DNA of 64,000 nucleotides from Fimbriimonas planktonicus (GCA_965234685.1 OZ248539.1:2542001-2606000); one strand, 5' to 3'. Shown: positions 1 to 10,072, counted from the first letter of the stretch. The notes: generated from the letters alone by a model not told the origin. Program-made: numbers and translations.

Positions 1-357
1 CCAGTGCTCGCAATCTATGGCCTCGAAGACCCTCTGGTCCCCTGGAATGGCGGCCGTCGCAAGAACCCCTGGGGCACAGAGCAAGACATGTCGCCCATCG
101 TGCAGGAACTGGGTAAGTATGCGAAGGGCATGGGGGGTCGCGAACGCGGAATCAGCCCCAAAATGGCAGGCCCCGTTCAACGCTACGAGTTCGGACCGTT
201 GCGCGGTGGTGCGCCGTTTACTGCCCTGACCATCGAAGGGCAAGGCCACGGCTGGCCGGGAGGCCAAGCATCGGGTTTGCCAGCCAGCATGACTGGTCCG
301 GACACCCGCCATCTAGACGCGACCGCCAAACTGTGGGACTTCTTCAAGAAGTACTAA
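1..357 (+). CDS. alpha/beta hydrolase (PHB depolymerase/LpqC-like esterase), C-terminal part
   Basis: The reading frame is open from base 1, so the gene is cut at its 5' end by the window and only about the last 118 residues are seen. The segment IYGLEDPLVPWNGG fits the loop carrying the catalytic Asp in PHB depolymerase/feruloyl esterase-like hydrolases (family pattern HGTxDxxVPYxGG). EGQGHGWPGG fits the catalytic-His loop near the C-terminus. The nucleophile serine would lie upstream of the window. These are usually secreted esterases acting on polyesters or acylated polysaccharides, and the substrate cannot be told here. It ends 6 bp before the convergent tgt gene. Confidence 0.6.
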   Translation, partial: PVLAIYGLEDPLVPWNGGRRKNPWGTEQDMSPIVQELGKYAKGMGGRERGISPKMAGPVQRYEFGPLRGGAPFTALTIEGQGHGWPGGQASGLPASMTGPDTRHLDATAKLWDFFKKY

Positions 358-363
358 CTCCTC

Positions 364-1461
364 TTATGCGTTCGCGTAGCGCGATCGAAGTTCTCGCCAA
401 GTTCCTTCGGTGATCGCTTCTCGGATCTCCCGCATCAGGCGCGCGTAAAAGTTGAGGTTGTGTAGGGTCAAAAGCCGCGCGCCCAGGGGTTCTTTGGCGC
501 GGACCAAATGCCGCACGTACGCCGGACTGTATCGATCCAACGGCGAGAACACGCTTTCTGTGTCCAGCCAGTCCTTCATCTCGGCAAACTTCGCGTTAAG
601 CATGTTGTGCCGTCCCTGAAGGGTGTACATCACGTTGTGCCGCGCCATGCGGGTTGGGAGAACGCAGTCAAACATATCCAAACCGCACTCCACCGCGTGC
701 AGGATATCTTGCGGGTGGCCGACGCCCATGAGGTAACGCGCCTTGTTATCGGGCAAAAGGGGAGCGGTGTGAGCAACTACCGGATACTGCATCTCCGTCG
801 GTTCGCCAACGCAAACGCCGCCGATCGCTAACCCCGCGAACGGCAACTCGCTAAAGAACTGGGCCGATTCGGTCCGTAAATCCTCGTGAACGCCGCCCTG
901 CACGATGCCAAAAACTGCCTGATCCTCTTTTGCCGCGCTTAGGTTGCGCGGTGCCCATAGGTGCGTCCTGGCCATCGCCGCCGCGGCTTCCTCCCGAGTG
1001 CAAGGGTAAGGGGGACACTCGTCGAGGCTCATGCTGATGTCGACGCCAAGCTGCCCCTGAATCTGGATCGACTTTTCGGGAGAAAGGAACATCAAAGAGC
1101 CGTCCAAGTGGCTCTTGAAAACCACCCCGTCGTCATCGATCTTCCGCGTGTCCGAAAGGGACATGACTTGGTAACCACCCGAGTCGGTGAGAATCCCGCC
1201 GCGCCAAGACATGAACTTGTGGATGCCGCCGAATCGCTCCACCAGGTCCGCACCGGGGCGAAGATTCAAGTGATAAGTATTCGAAAGAATCTGCTCAAAC
1301 CCGATCCCTTCAAGGTCCTCGCTTCCGACGGTTTTGACCGATCCGACCGTACCCACCGGCATGAAGAACGGCGACTCCACCGTGCCGTGAGGAGTGTGAA
1401 GTCGTCCTCGCCTTGCTTTAGTAACCGGGCATGAGGCGAGAAGTTCGAAGTGAACAGACAC
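364..1461 (-). CDS. tgt: tRNA-guanine(34) transglycosylase, zinc-site variant
   Basis: This enzyme exchanges guanine 34 for preQ1 in GU(N)-anticodon tRNAs, in queuosine synthesis. The 365 residues are normal length for the family. Visible motifs are the substrate-site DSGGYQ (D93), GIVQGG near 185-190, MGVGHP and the nucleophile loop MFDCVLPTR (D265). A GTG start at 1461 is used because the ATGs just upstream are in another frame. It is divergent from serC with a short shared upstream region. Oddity: the structural zinc motif CxCxxC that follows the nucleophile loop is absent; the matching stretch is TESVFSPLDRY (301-311), with no cysteine. The zinc-ligand His (LTLHNL, H334) is kept. Active-site residues look intact, so activity is likely but the metal site is probably lost. 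Confidence 0.9.
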   Translation of the reverse strand: MSVHFELLASCPVTKARRGRLHTPHGTVESPFFMPVGTVGSVKTVGSEDLEGIGFEQILSNTYHLNLRPGADLVERFGGIHKFMSWRGGILTDSGGYQVMSLSDTRKIDDDGVVFKSHLDGSLMFLSPEKSIQIQGQLGVDISMSLDECPPYPCTREEAAAAMARTHLWAPRNLSAAKEDQAVFGIVQGGVHEDLRTESAQFFSELPFAGLAIGGVCVGEPTEMQYPVVAHTAPLLPDNKARYLMGVGHPQDILHAVECGLDMFDCVLPTRMARHNVMYTLQGRHNMLNAKFAEMKDWLDTESVFSPLDRYSPAYVRHLVRAKEPLGARLLTLHNLNFYARLMREIREAITEGTWRELRSRYANA

Positions 1462-1499
1462 CCCATCATTGTGAACAAGCCCGCCGGTACCCTTACGCC

Positions 1500-2573
1500 G
1501 TGGCCCGAATCTTCAACTTTTCCGCCGGACCGGCAACCCTTCCTGATGCGGTTCTGACCGCCGCCGAAGCCGGCATTCACGACTACAACGGTTGCGGAAT
1601 CGGGGTCATGGAATTGAGCCACCGTTCGGCCGAATTCGAGGAGATCATTCAGGCGGCCCAACAACAGCTTCGGAACCTGTTGAGCATCCCGGATTCACAT
1701 GAAGTCCTATTCCTCCAGGGTGGTGCCAGTCTGCAATTCGCGATGGTGCCAATGAACTTCGCGCATGAAACCCCGACGTACGTGATCAACGGAACTTGGG
1801 GCGAGAAGGCAGAGGAATCAGCCCGGGCCGTTGGGCCAGTGCGAGCTCACAACGTCTCAGGGAAAGGCAGTTACTCCTTCGCGCCGGGACCGGAGGACTT
1901 TGCGTGCGCCTCCGGCTCATACCTCCACGTGACCTCAAACGAAACGATCGAAGGAATCCAACTAGCGCCGGATATCGCCGCGAACGTGCCGATCGTCGCA
2001 GACATGAGCTCCGACATTCTTTCGCGACGCCTCCCGATCCAAAACTACTCCCTCATCTATGCCGGTGCGCAAAAGAACCTGGGGCCAGCTGGCGTAACCG
2101 TCGTCATCGCTTCGAAAGAGTTTCTTGCTACGGGCAAAAACGGCTTGCCGCCAATGCTGAACTACCGCGTCCACGCAAAGAGCGGAAGTCTCTACAACAC
2201 TCCAACCACGTGGTCCATTTACGTTCTTCGGCTTGCCCTGGACTATTGGGCAAACAACGGGGGACTCACGGCAATCGAGACCGAGAACGAGGCAAAGGCC
2301 GAGATTCTCTACGACGCAATCGACGCCGCGCCAGAGTTCTATCAAGGGCACACCGAACCCGGCTCACGCTCCAAAATGAATGTCACGTTCCGGCTGCCGA
2401 GCGCAGAAATAGAAAAGGCATTCCTTGCAGAGACGGAAGCAAACGGAATGTCCGGGCTACGAGGGCACCGAAGCATCGGCGGAATTCGCGCCAGCATTTA
2501 CAACGCCTTTCCCCGTGCCGGCTGCCTCGCGCTCGCCGAATTGATGGATGACTTTGTTCGGAGACACGGTTGA
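1500..2573 (+). CDS. serC: phosphoserine aminotransferase
   Basis: A PLP-dependent class V aminotransferase that converts 3-phosphohydroxypyruvate to phosphoserine in serine synthesis, and also serves pyridoxine synthesis in some bacteria. The N-terminus IFNFSAGPATLP, the block GVMELSHRS and the lysine segment AGAQKNLGPAG (K192 binds PLP) are diagnostic. The GTG at 1500 gives 357 residues, the usual SerC length. A longer in-frame start at 1431 would overlap tgt and add residues unlike SerC. The stop overlaps the TTG start of the next gene, so the two are probably co-transcribed. Confidence 0.93.
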   Translation: MARIFNFSAGPATLPDAVLTAAEAGIHDYNGCGIGVMELSHRSAEFEEIIQAAQQQLRNLLSIPDSHEVLFLQGGASLQFAMVPMNFAHETPTYVINGTWGEKAEESARAVGPVRAHNVSGKGSYSFAPGPEDFACASGSYLHVTSNETIEGIQLAPDIAANVPIVADMSSDILSRRLPIQNYSLIYAGAQKNLGPAGVTVVIASKEFLATGKNGLPPMLNYRVHAKSGSLYNTPTTWSIYVLRLALDYWANNGGLTAIETENEAKAEILYDAIDAAPEFYQGHTEPGSRSKMNVTFRLPSAEIEKAFLAETEANGMSGLRGHRSIGGIRASIYNAFPRAGCLALAELMDDFVRRHG

Positions 2574-3262
2574 CCTCTGCACCGAGCACCTGGCAAAAGC
2601 TCACCTCCCCCGGAATTTCCGCGGTCCGGAACAATCTTCGGCCGTTCCTGATCATCCAGGTCTGTCTGGTCGCTGCAGCGGTCGCCTACTACCGCGTCCC
2701 GAGCGTGCAAGCCTTTGCCGAGAACCTCGCGCAAACGAAAGTCCGGTCCGGGCTTGTGGGCGCCGCGATCGCGAACATCATCGCGAGCATCGTGATCCCG
2801 CAAGCCGCGAGGGCATTATCACGAGCGCAGCTCCTCGCCCGGCGGGACGTGCCGTTTCAGATCTTGTTTTTCGGCTTCCTTGGCATGGTCATCGACCTGC
2901 TCTATCAGGCGCTCGATCGAGTGTTTGGCAAAGAGCCGAACCTCGTCACTCTCATCCAAAAGGTCTGCACCGACATGTTCATCTCGTCGCCACTCGTAAC
3001 CATCCCGTTTAGTGCGGCAATGTTTGCCTTCCACGAACGCGGCTACAGCCTCGCTCGGACGCGCACCGCGTTTCGGAACGGCGGATTCTTAGCGATCTAC
3101 ATGCCGATGCTCGTCACCTGTTGGGCGTTCTGGCTGCCGGCCGTGAGCGCCATCTACGCCATGCCCAACCCCGCGCTGCAGTTCTTGCTCTATCTCTTTG
3201 CCGAGGCGGGTTGGTCACTCATCATCGTCTACATGGCGCAAAGCGAAGCCGCCACGCCTTGA
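2570..3262 (+). CDS. multi-pass membrane protein of unknown function
   Basis: A 230-residue protein with about five hydrophobic segments: near 25-42, 60-80, 95-112, 135-152 and 170-222. No signal peptide or known motif is recognised. The TTG start overlaps the serC stop in the arrangement TTGA, which indicates translational coupling to serC. Its make-up is faintly like Mpv17/PMP22-type proteins, but the family signature is not seen, so no function is given. Confidence 0.6.
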   Translation: MTSAPSTWQKLTSPGISAVRNNLRPFLIIQVCLVAAAVAYYRVPSVQAFAENLAQTKVRSGLVGAAIANIIASIVIPQAARALSRAQLLARRDVPFQILFFGFLGMVIDLLYQALDRVFGKEPNLVTLIQKVCTDMFISSPLVTIPFSAAMFAFHERGYSLARTRTAFRNGGFLAIYMPMLVTCWAFWLPAVSAIYAMPNPALQFLLYLFAEAGWSLIIVYMAQSEAATP

Positions 3263-3296
3263 GCAAACCGTGCAAATCAACTAAGCTGGCAGGGCT

Positions 3297-4472
3297 ATGT
3301 TGTCGGCCTCTGCACTGATGCTCGCCGCGGCGGTGATTTCCACCTCCCAAACTCCGGACCTCAACGCCTTCGATCTGCGCCAAATGATCGAATCCGAGAG
3401 TTGGACCGCCACCGACCTGCCCCGCATCGAAAAACTCCTTGGCCCGGTCGCAAAGCCGACCGTGCGGGTTCGAGGGCTTGACGCCGTATTTTCTTACCGA
3501 TCCGCAACCGCGAAGTCCGTCCGCGTGTTCTCCGATGACAAAGCGGTCAACATCAGCCTTAAGAAGGTGCCGGGCTCAGGTGACCTTTGGGCCGGACCAG
3601 TTGGGCTATACGACGGCGCCGCATTTCGCTGGACCGTCATCGTGGACGACGCCACTCTCGTCGGCTCGCCCGACACCGTAGAGGCCTATCTTCGCCATCC
3701 CGACACCTACGCCAAGCCGACCGTGCCGAAAGGCACCCTCACCCAAATGCCGATGTGGGAAAGCAAAGTTTTTCCGGGCGTGAAGCGGAACTGGTGGATC
3801 TACGTTCCGGCCCAGTATGATCCCGCCAAACCCGCGTGCACCATGGTCTGGCAAGACGGACAGTGGTCAAAAAACTACGTCCCGACCAGCTTTGACAACC
3901 TGATCCACGCCGGAGACATGCCGCCCACCATCGCGATCTTCCTCGAGCCTGGCACCAAGCCAGATGGCGGATCAAACCGCAGTTTCGAATACGACGTAGT
4001 GAGTGACCAATACAGCGAATTCCTGCTGACGGAGATCTTGCCGGAAGTCGAAAAGAAGTACAAGCTGCGGCAAACCCCCGACTCTCGCGCCATTGCCGGC
4101 AGCAGCAGCGGCGCCATCTGCGCCTTCACCGTGGCCTGGAACCACCCCGACAAGTTCGGAAAGGTCCTGAGCTGGATCGGCAGCTACGTTGATCTTGCGA
4201 AGTTGCACGGAAAAGAAACCGGCGGTGATGACTATCCCGCCTTCATCCGCAAGACCCCGAAGAAGCCTCTCCGGATTTGGCTTCAGGACGGGAAGCAGGA
4301 TATCGAGAACCAGTTCGGCAGTTGGTGGCACAGCAACCTGCAAATGGAGCGCGCCTTAAACTTCATGGGCTACGACCTCATGTGGCAACCCGGCAACGGC
4401 TACCACTCGAATGCCCATGGCGAGGCCACATTGCCCACTTCTCTGCGCTGGCTATGGCGCGGAACAAAATGA
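3297..4472 (+). CDS. exported enterochelin-esterase-like alpha/beta hydrolase
   Basis: A 391-residue hydrolase. The N-terminus is hydrophobic and looks like a signal peptide (about 1-18). Residues 40-140 resemble the E-set/CBM48-like domain that precedes Fes-type esterases. The catalytic domain follows from about 155, with nucleophile elbow G268-S-S-S-G272 (S270), an acid in LQDGKQD and a His in NGYHSNAHG (H370 or H374). Family members cleave esters of siderophores, or acetyl and feruloyl groups on carbohydrates; with no siderophore genes nearby, a carbohydrate ester is as likely. It lies just upstream of tRNA-Gly on the same strand. Confidence 0.75.
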   Translation: MLSASALMLAAAVISTSQTPDLNAFDLRQMIESESWTATDLPRIEKLLGPVAKPTVRVRGLDAVFSYRSATAKSVRVFSDDKAVNISLKKVPGSGDLWAGPVGLYDGAAFRWTVIVDDATLVGSPDTVEAYLRHPDTYAKPTVPKGTLTQMPMWESKVFPGVKRNWWIYVPAQYDPAKPACTMVWQDGQWSKNYVPTSFDNLIHAGDMPPTIAIFLEPGTKPDGGSNRSFEYDVVSDQYSEFLLTEILPEVEKKYKLRQTPDSRAIAGSSSGAICAFTVAWNHPDKFGKVLSWIGSYVDLAKLHGKETGGDDYPAFIRKTPKKPLRIWLQDGKQDIENQFGSWWHSNLQMERALNFMGYDLMWQPGNGYHSNAHGEATLPTSLRWLWRGTK

Positions 4473-4494
4473 TCAAGTACAATAAATGATCTAA

Positions 4495-4568
<74 letters not shown>

Positions 4569-4672
4569 AATTTTTTCCCGGTCGTTGCGCTTTCTTGGCC
4601 GTGATCCTGAGAAATTGCGGTTCTTGCGAAGAATCGAACCTTTAATCTTCTTTCGTGCTCTATAACAAACAA

Positions 4673-5095
4673 GTGATTGTAGATCCGCAGGTGCTCCTGG
4701 TTGAGGATGACGCTGACACCGAATCGCTCATCATTCGGGCTCTACGAAAGATCAAAGTTCTAGAGGTAGCGGTCGCGCGCGATGGGCAGGAAGCGATCGA
4801 GATGATTGCCGGATTGTCAAAGGCACCGAACCTCGTTCTGCTCGATCTCAAGCTTCCGAAAGTCGATGGATTCGAAGTGCTTTTGCAGCTTCAGCAACGA
4901 GGCTTTGCCGAACAATGCCCCATCGTCGTGTTCAGTTCAGAAGACAGCGCGACCTCCTTCAACCGGGCACGCAGCCTTGGCGCGGCAGAATACGCCGTAA
5001 AGCCGACTAACTTCGAGGAGCTTCAGCACACCATCGAGCGCCTCGCTGCACGCTACTTACAGACGTCGCTTACGAATTCGCCGACAAAGTCTTGA
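4673..5095 (+). CDS. stand-alone CheY-like response regulator
   Basis: A single receiver domain with no output domain. The acidic pair (E11 D12 D13 in VLLVEDDADT), phosphoacceptor D58 (LVLLDLKLP), the Ser of VVFSSED and K110 (YAVKPTNF) are all present, so it should be phosphorylated. The partner kinase is not adjacent; the only kinase in the window is the hybrid kinase at 51.3-55.2 kb. Start: GTG at 4673 lies 6 bases after TATAAC (4661-4666), as in a leaderless transcript. An in-frame GTG at 4655 would add six residues and cannot be excluded. Confidence 0.85.
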   Translation: MIVDPQVLLVEDDADTESLIIRALRKIKVLEVAVARDGQEAIEMIAGLSKAPNLVLLDLKLPKVDGFEVLLQLQQRGFAEQCPIVVFSSEDSATSFNRARSLGAAEYAVKPTNFEELQHTIERLAARYLQTSLTNSPTKS

Positions 5096-5513
5096 TCGTG
5101 CCGGCGAAGTCCTCCAGAACGCTGGTGATTGCCGCGCGTACGTTCGCTTTCCCTTCGCCATGGTGATCTTCAACCGGCGAAACCAGTTCGCTGATCCAGC
5201 CCGTACCATGTGCTTTCTCAAAAACGCTCGCCGCGTTTGCGTCGGTCAACTTCAGATCAAAGCTGTTCAGCCTTAGAAAAGCGACGAACCCCACGAATGC
5301 CGTTGCCGTGTTCGCTTTGCCCAAAGGCGCCTTCGAAACGAACCCCGTCAGGAACCGCTCCGCTTGTCGCAACACATCGGAGCTGCCGCCATAGGCGTAC
5401 TGGTAATAAGTCGCCTCTTCGAGGTCGGCAAACCGGTAGGTTTGGACGTTGCCGGTCACCCGCAGGTTTGTCCACAGAATGTCTTGGACGGTGAGGTACG
5501 TCAACGCTTTCAT
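5070..5513 (-). CDS. Doc/Fic-like protein with degenerate active site
   Basis: 147 residues from the ATG at 5513, which has GGTGG just upstream. The N-terminus MKALTYLTVQDIL matches the start of Doc-family proteins (YLTxEDVL). The segment ending FLRLNS aligns without gaps to the Doc core ending FLRLNG. In that alignment the HxFxDGNKR motif becomes APLGKANTA (residues 62-70): His is Ala62, the acidic residue is Lys66 and Arg is Ala70, with only Pro63 and Asn68 kept. Loss of these residues should abolish kinase or AMP-transfer activity. No antitoxin gene is adjacent. It may act as a binding protein or be a remnant. The 3' end overlaps the convergent response regulator by 26 bp. Confidence 0.6.
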   Translation of the reverse strand: MKALTYLTVQDILWTNLRVTGNVQTYRFADLEEATYYQYAYGGSSDVLRQAERFLTGFVSKAPLGKANTATAFVGFVAFLRLNSFDLKLTDANAASVFEKAHGTGWISELVSPVEDHHGEGKANVRAAITSVLEDFAGTIKTLSANS

Positions 5514-5599
5514 GCCACCGAGATTCTGACACACGCAAAAACTCCGGATTTGCGCCCAGAGCGATGACCGATGGCACGAGACGGACGTCAAATGAGGTG

Positions 5600-6952
5600 A
5601 TGGTCTCGCTGCTCGCATTTTCCCTCATCGCTACTCCCGGGTTAGCGGCTCAAGGTCAGGTCTTTGACATCACCGAGTTCGGTGCTTCGGCCGCGGCCGG
5701 CGACGACACGGCGGCCATTCAGGCAGCCTTTGATAAAGCAAAGGCAAACCCGGGCTCCACGGTAAAGATTCCTGCCGGGACGTTCGAAGGCAATGGGCTC
5801 TTCCTTTGGAGCAACACGACCCTGGAAGGTGTCGGACCGAGCTCGATCATCCGCACATCCGATGGCGGCATGGGTGCAATGATCACCGTGAACCCGGTGA
5901 CCGGGGCTGGAGCGACCGCCCGACTCGCGGAAAAGCAGGTGAAGATTCAGAACCTGACCCTCATGGGGAACACCGCAAAGGAAGGCTATCGACAGCACAC
6001 CGACCTCCTTCGCTTCTTCGGGGTCGAAACATCAACGGTCTCTAAGGTGAGGTTTGTGGGGTTCCGTGGTGATGGCCTCTACATCGGAGACGGCCTGGCC
6101 GATAAAGGTGTGATTCGGCACAACAAAGACTTGATCATTGAAGACTGCGAGTTTGATGGCGTGAACAAGCAGAACCGAAACGGCATAACGGTCGGAGATG
6201 GCGAGAACGTGATCATCCGCCGATGCAAGTTCACGCGGACCACGAGCGACAAATCGCCGGGCACGATTGATATCGAGCAGAACAAAAACGATTATCACAT
6301 CGCCCAGAACATCCAAATCCTTGACTGCGACTTCAACGACAACGGAGGCACGGGAATCGTGGTGGACGTCGCCACTCCGCAGCGCGAAATGAAGCGGCCG
6401 ATGAACACGCTGATTTTCAAGCGAAACAAGATTCGCAATCAGCAGCGACGCGGCATCCTTCTCAACCAGTTCAGCGAATTCGATGCTACGGCGGCTCAGT
6501 CCGGCGTGATCGTTCAGGACAACGTGATTGAGAAGACGCCAATCCCGATCGCCATCGAGGGCATTCAGGGAATCGACATCGTCGGCAACACGATCCGAGA
6601 TACCGAGCGCGGGATTATGGTCGGCTTCGGCAAGAAGGGTCGGGGAACTCAGAACATCAACATCCGCAACAACACCTTCGAGCGGGTCGGCTCAGATCCG
6701 AAACTGGGGGGTGCGGCGGTCATTATTCTGAACGCCCTAAACGTTAACGTTGAAGGGAATACCATCGGAGACCTGGTCGGAGCAGACCCGGTAGTCGTGC
6801 TCTTTGCCGCGGCAAGCGGCGGCAGCCGATCGGGCGGCGTAAAGATTAGCGGCAACCAGCAAGCGCTGGCCTTCCGCGGTAAGGCTCCGGCAAAGTTCCG
6901 GGTTGGCAAGTATGTAGAAATCGATCAGAAGACGATCAAAGTGATCGACTGA
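5600..6952 (+). CDS. secreted right-handed beta-helix protein (pectate-lyase-3-like)
   Basis: About 450 residues from the ATG at 5600, with a signal peptide (MVSLLAFSLIATPGLAAQG). The domain starts with FDITEFGASAAAGDDTAAIQ, the typical entry of Pectate_lyase_3/GH28-like beta-helices. Many short parallel-helix rungs follow, with repeated asparagine ladders and V/I-x-G-N-x-I turns (IVGNTI, VEGNTI). Such proteins bind or cleave polysaccharides; no catalytic set is recognised. An ATG at 5564 is also in frame but would bury the signal peptide behind 12 residues. A strong terminator follows at 6964. Confidence 0.78.
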   Translation: MVSLLAFSLIATPGLAAQGQVFDITEFGASAAAGDDTAAIQAAFDKAKANPGSTVKIPAGTFEGNGLFLWSNTTLEGVGPSSIIRTSDGGMGAMITVNPVTGAGATARLAEKQVKIQNLTLMGNTAKEGYRQHTDLLRFFGVETSTVSKVRFVGFRGDGLYIGDGLADKGVIRHNKDLIIEDCEFDGVNKQNRNGITVGDGENVIIRRCKFTRTTSDKSPGTIDIEQNKNDYHIAQNIQILDCDFNDNGGTGIVVDVATPQREMKRPMNTLIFKRNKIRNQQRRGILLNQFSEFDATAAQSGVIVQDNVIEKTPIPIAIEGIQGIDIVGNTIRDTERGIMVGFGKKGRGTQNINIRNNTFERVGSDPKLGGAAVIILNALNVNVEGNTIGDLVGADPVVVLFAAASGGSRSGGVKISGNQQALAFRGKAPAKFRVGKYVEIDQKTIKVID

Positions 6953-6963
6953 TCAAACAGAAA

Positions 6964-6997
6964 GCCGGGGCAGCAGAATTGCTGCCCCGGCATTTTT
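6964..6997 (+). terminator. intrinsic terminator of the beta-helix gene
   Basis: A perfect 12-bp GC-rich stem (GCCGGGGCAGCA with its complement) around a GAAT loop at 6964-6991 is followed by ATTTTT, 12 bases after the stop codon. Confidence 0.9.
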
Positions 6998-7021
6998 GTG
7001 CGCCAGAGACCCTCTAAACGC

Positions 7022-7055
7022 AAAAAAGCCCGAGACCTTGTGAGTCTCGGGCTTT
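7022..7055 (-). terminator. intrinsic terminator directly behind 16S rRNA
   Basis: Read on the minus strand, a 12-bp stem (AAAGCCCGAGAC/GTCTCGGGCTTT, 7-base loop) runs into six T residues. It lies about 85 bases beyond the 16S 3' end and abuts the processing stalk, so the rRNA transcript appears to end here. Confidence 0.88.
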
Positions 7056-7089
7056 CCTTGAAAGCTCCACAAGTAAGTAATGCGTTCAG
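7056..7089 (-). other. 16S processing stalk, 3' strand
   Basis: This 34-base segment is nearly the reverse complement of 8782-8814 on the other side of the 16S gene (shared blocks CCTTGAAAGCT, GTAAGTAA and GCGTTCAG in the plus reading, with few mismatches and one bulge). In the precursor RNA the two would form a long stem enclosing only 16S rRNA, the usual RNase III-type processing site. Confidence 0.85.
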
Positions 7090-7139
7090 TCGACCTAGAG
7101 ATGTCTAGTACTGACTTGCAGTTCTAGAGTACGTCTCCT

Positions 7140-8647
<1,508 letters not shown>

Positions 8648-8844
8648 AGTTTGCCCCGCATAATGCGGGATTGTTCTCTCATTTGATTGTGATGTTTCCC
8701 TTGCGGGTACCCTCCTCCATCGAGACTAGCTCGGAGGATTCAGGCCATCGATTTGACTGTTATTTCTAACCGTCTTGTAAACTGAACGCTTACTTACCTA
8801 TGAAGCTTTCAAGGTGCTCGTCCTTCGCCCTTCGGCTGGGGACA
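8648..8844 (-). other. 16S rRNA leader region
   Basis: Between the inferred transcription start (about 8844) and the mature 5' end lie about 200 bases with no protein gene. They hold the 5' strand of the processing stalk and a small hairpin with CCCGC/GCGGG arms (8657-8671) next to the mature end. No clear boxA was recognised. Confidence 0.6.
8782..8814 (-). other. 16S processing stalk, 5' strand
   Basis: This segment pairs with 7056-7089 (see that entry). It lies about 135 bases upstream of the mature 16S 5' end and 30 bases downstream of the inferred transcription start. Confidence 0.85.
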
Positions 8845-8850
8845 AGGAAG

Positions 8851-8880
8851 ATTTAAGCAGAGCGCCCTACCGATTGTCAA
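8851..8880 (-). promoter_or_regulatory. likely 16S rRNA promoter
   Basis: On the minus strand a perfect -35 TTGACA (8875-8880) is followed after 18 bases by TTAAAT (8851-8856, four of six matches to TATAAT). It is the only good sigma-70-type match upstream of the rRNA leader. Confidence 0.6.
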
Positions 8881-8987
8881 GGCCCTTAACGAAAAAAGTC
8901 AAAAAAAGCCGTTCGAACCCCGAAAATGCCCCGTCTGTATCTCTTGCGGCCCGGTTATCCACAACCTTCCCCCAAAAAACGGCCACT

Positions 8988-9437
8988 TCACCAAGATTCC
9001 TTCGCAACCGAAAGATCTTCAACCGAAACCGGCACGCACGTTCGACCCGCCGAATATTTCAAAAACAACGGCGGCAACCGGTCCCCACGCCTCCGATATT
9101 CCGCGGAAGACAGCTCGAAGTCGATGCAAACCTCCACCCGGTCCGCCGAAATCCACCGATACTCGAAAGGCAAACCGGTCAAAGGATCGACGCGAGGCAA
9201 ATAGTTCGGTCCCGCCAGCGTCCATTTCGAGACCACTTTCGGAAAAACCCTCGGCTTCCCGCTCTTCGGCAGCGGCATCTTCTCGTCAATGTCCGTCATC
9301 AGTAAGCGGAATCGGTCCCACCGCTGAGCATCCCGCCGATACTTCCCCATCTCCACCGGCGTCCCGAGGCGCTGAAACGAGAGCGTCAACAGGGTCCCGA
9401 GGAAGAGCAGCACGGCGAGCAACGGCAGATGTTTCAA
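8988..9437 (-). CDS. membrane-anchored protein paired with DUF5671 protein
   Basis: 149 residues from a TTG at 9437 that overlaps the stop of the upstream gene (TTGA), so translation is coupled. There is one N-terminal transmembrane segment (about residues 3-20), then LGTPVEMGKYRRD, a proline-rich stretch, the motif DPLTGLPFEYRW and a C-terminal part with VEVCIDFELSSAE. From memory, similar proteins with the DPxTGxPYEYR block accompany DUF5671 membrane proteins in other bacteria, so the pair probably works together. The function is unknown. A start further upstream (9476) would overlap the partner gene by 43 bp. Confidence 0.65.
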   Translation of the reverse strand: MKHLPLLAVLLFLGTLLTLSFQRLGTPVEMGKYRRDAQRWDRFRLLMTDIDEKMPLPKSGKPRVFPKVVSKWTLAGPNYLPRVDPLTGLPFEYRWISADRVEVCIDFELSSAEYRRRGDRLPPLFLKYSAGRTCVPVSVEDLSVAKESW

Positions 9438-10072
9438 ATCGCCCCCTCTTTCGGACCCACGTTCAGCGCCCTCCAATAGAACAGCGCCACCCCGCCCAGA
9501 ACCAAGCCGGCATACAAGTACTTATAGAGCGATGCCATCAGCGGCTCCCCGCGCAACACTTCCGCCAGGGCAACCACAATGTCGCCAAGCGCCACCCCCG
9601 TGCTGAGCAGCAAAGTGGCGCTCAACACCCACAGCCGTACCGAAGACGAATAGGAAGTCACCCCGGCGCGCAACCGATGCTCCAACGTGCGCATCACCCA
9701 TAGATAGAGAGGAGCGTTAACGAGGATGTTGGACAACAGCCAAACCACCGAATCGCTATCCCGTCGCCAGCCGCCGTTGTCCCCCGCAGAAAAAGCCCGG
9801 TCGATCAGGCCGTTCCCCAGAAATATCGCGCTGGTCACCCAAGCAATCAGCGTCACCAGGGCGAGACAGTAAAGAAAGCCATCCAGCGGGTCCGATTCCT
9901 TCGGCCCCTCCCGCCCCGGCACCGAGAGCCCAATCGTGCTCGAATAGAATTGGGTGATCTCGCGCTGGGCCACCCGAGGCGACCACCCCGCCGCCGAAAG
10001 CAAACCAAGAATCACCTCATCCGAAAGCGCCCGCGCCTTCGCCGCCGCGATAAAGTCCTGAACCGTACTCAC
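9434..10072 (-). CDS. DUF5671-type membrane protein
   Basis: 212 residues. The N-terminal helical segment (about 5-45, FIAAAKARALSDEVILGLL) looks like the short soluble domain that precedes DUF5671. Four transmembrane segments follow, at about 67-88, 110-127, 145-165 and 182-202, the first with the pattern LALVTLIAWVTSAIFL. The role is unknown. It is first in a two-gene operon and divergent from the tailspike-like gene across a 146-base gap in which no clear promoter pair was found. Confidence 0.65.
   Translation of the reverse strand: MSTVQDFIAAAKARALSDEVILGLLSAAGWSPRVAQREITQFYSSTIGLSVPGREGPKESDPLDGFLYCLALVTLIAWVTSAIFLGNGLIDRAFSAGDNGGWRRDSDSVVWLLSNILVNAPLYLWVMRTLEHRLRAGVTSYSSSVRLWVLSATLLLSTGVALGDIVVALAEVLRGEPLMASLYKYLYAGLVLGGVALFYWRALNVGPKEGAI

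Noticed and set aside
1266..1664. 132-codon minus-strand frame at the tgt/serC junction
   Set aside because: It is out of frame with both genes, which are well supported by motifs.
8905..8935. GTTCGAAC context that looks like a tRNA T-loop
   Set aside because: No acceptor or anticodon stem can be built around it.
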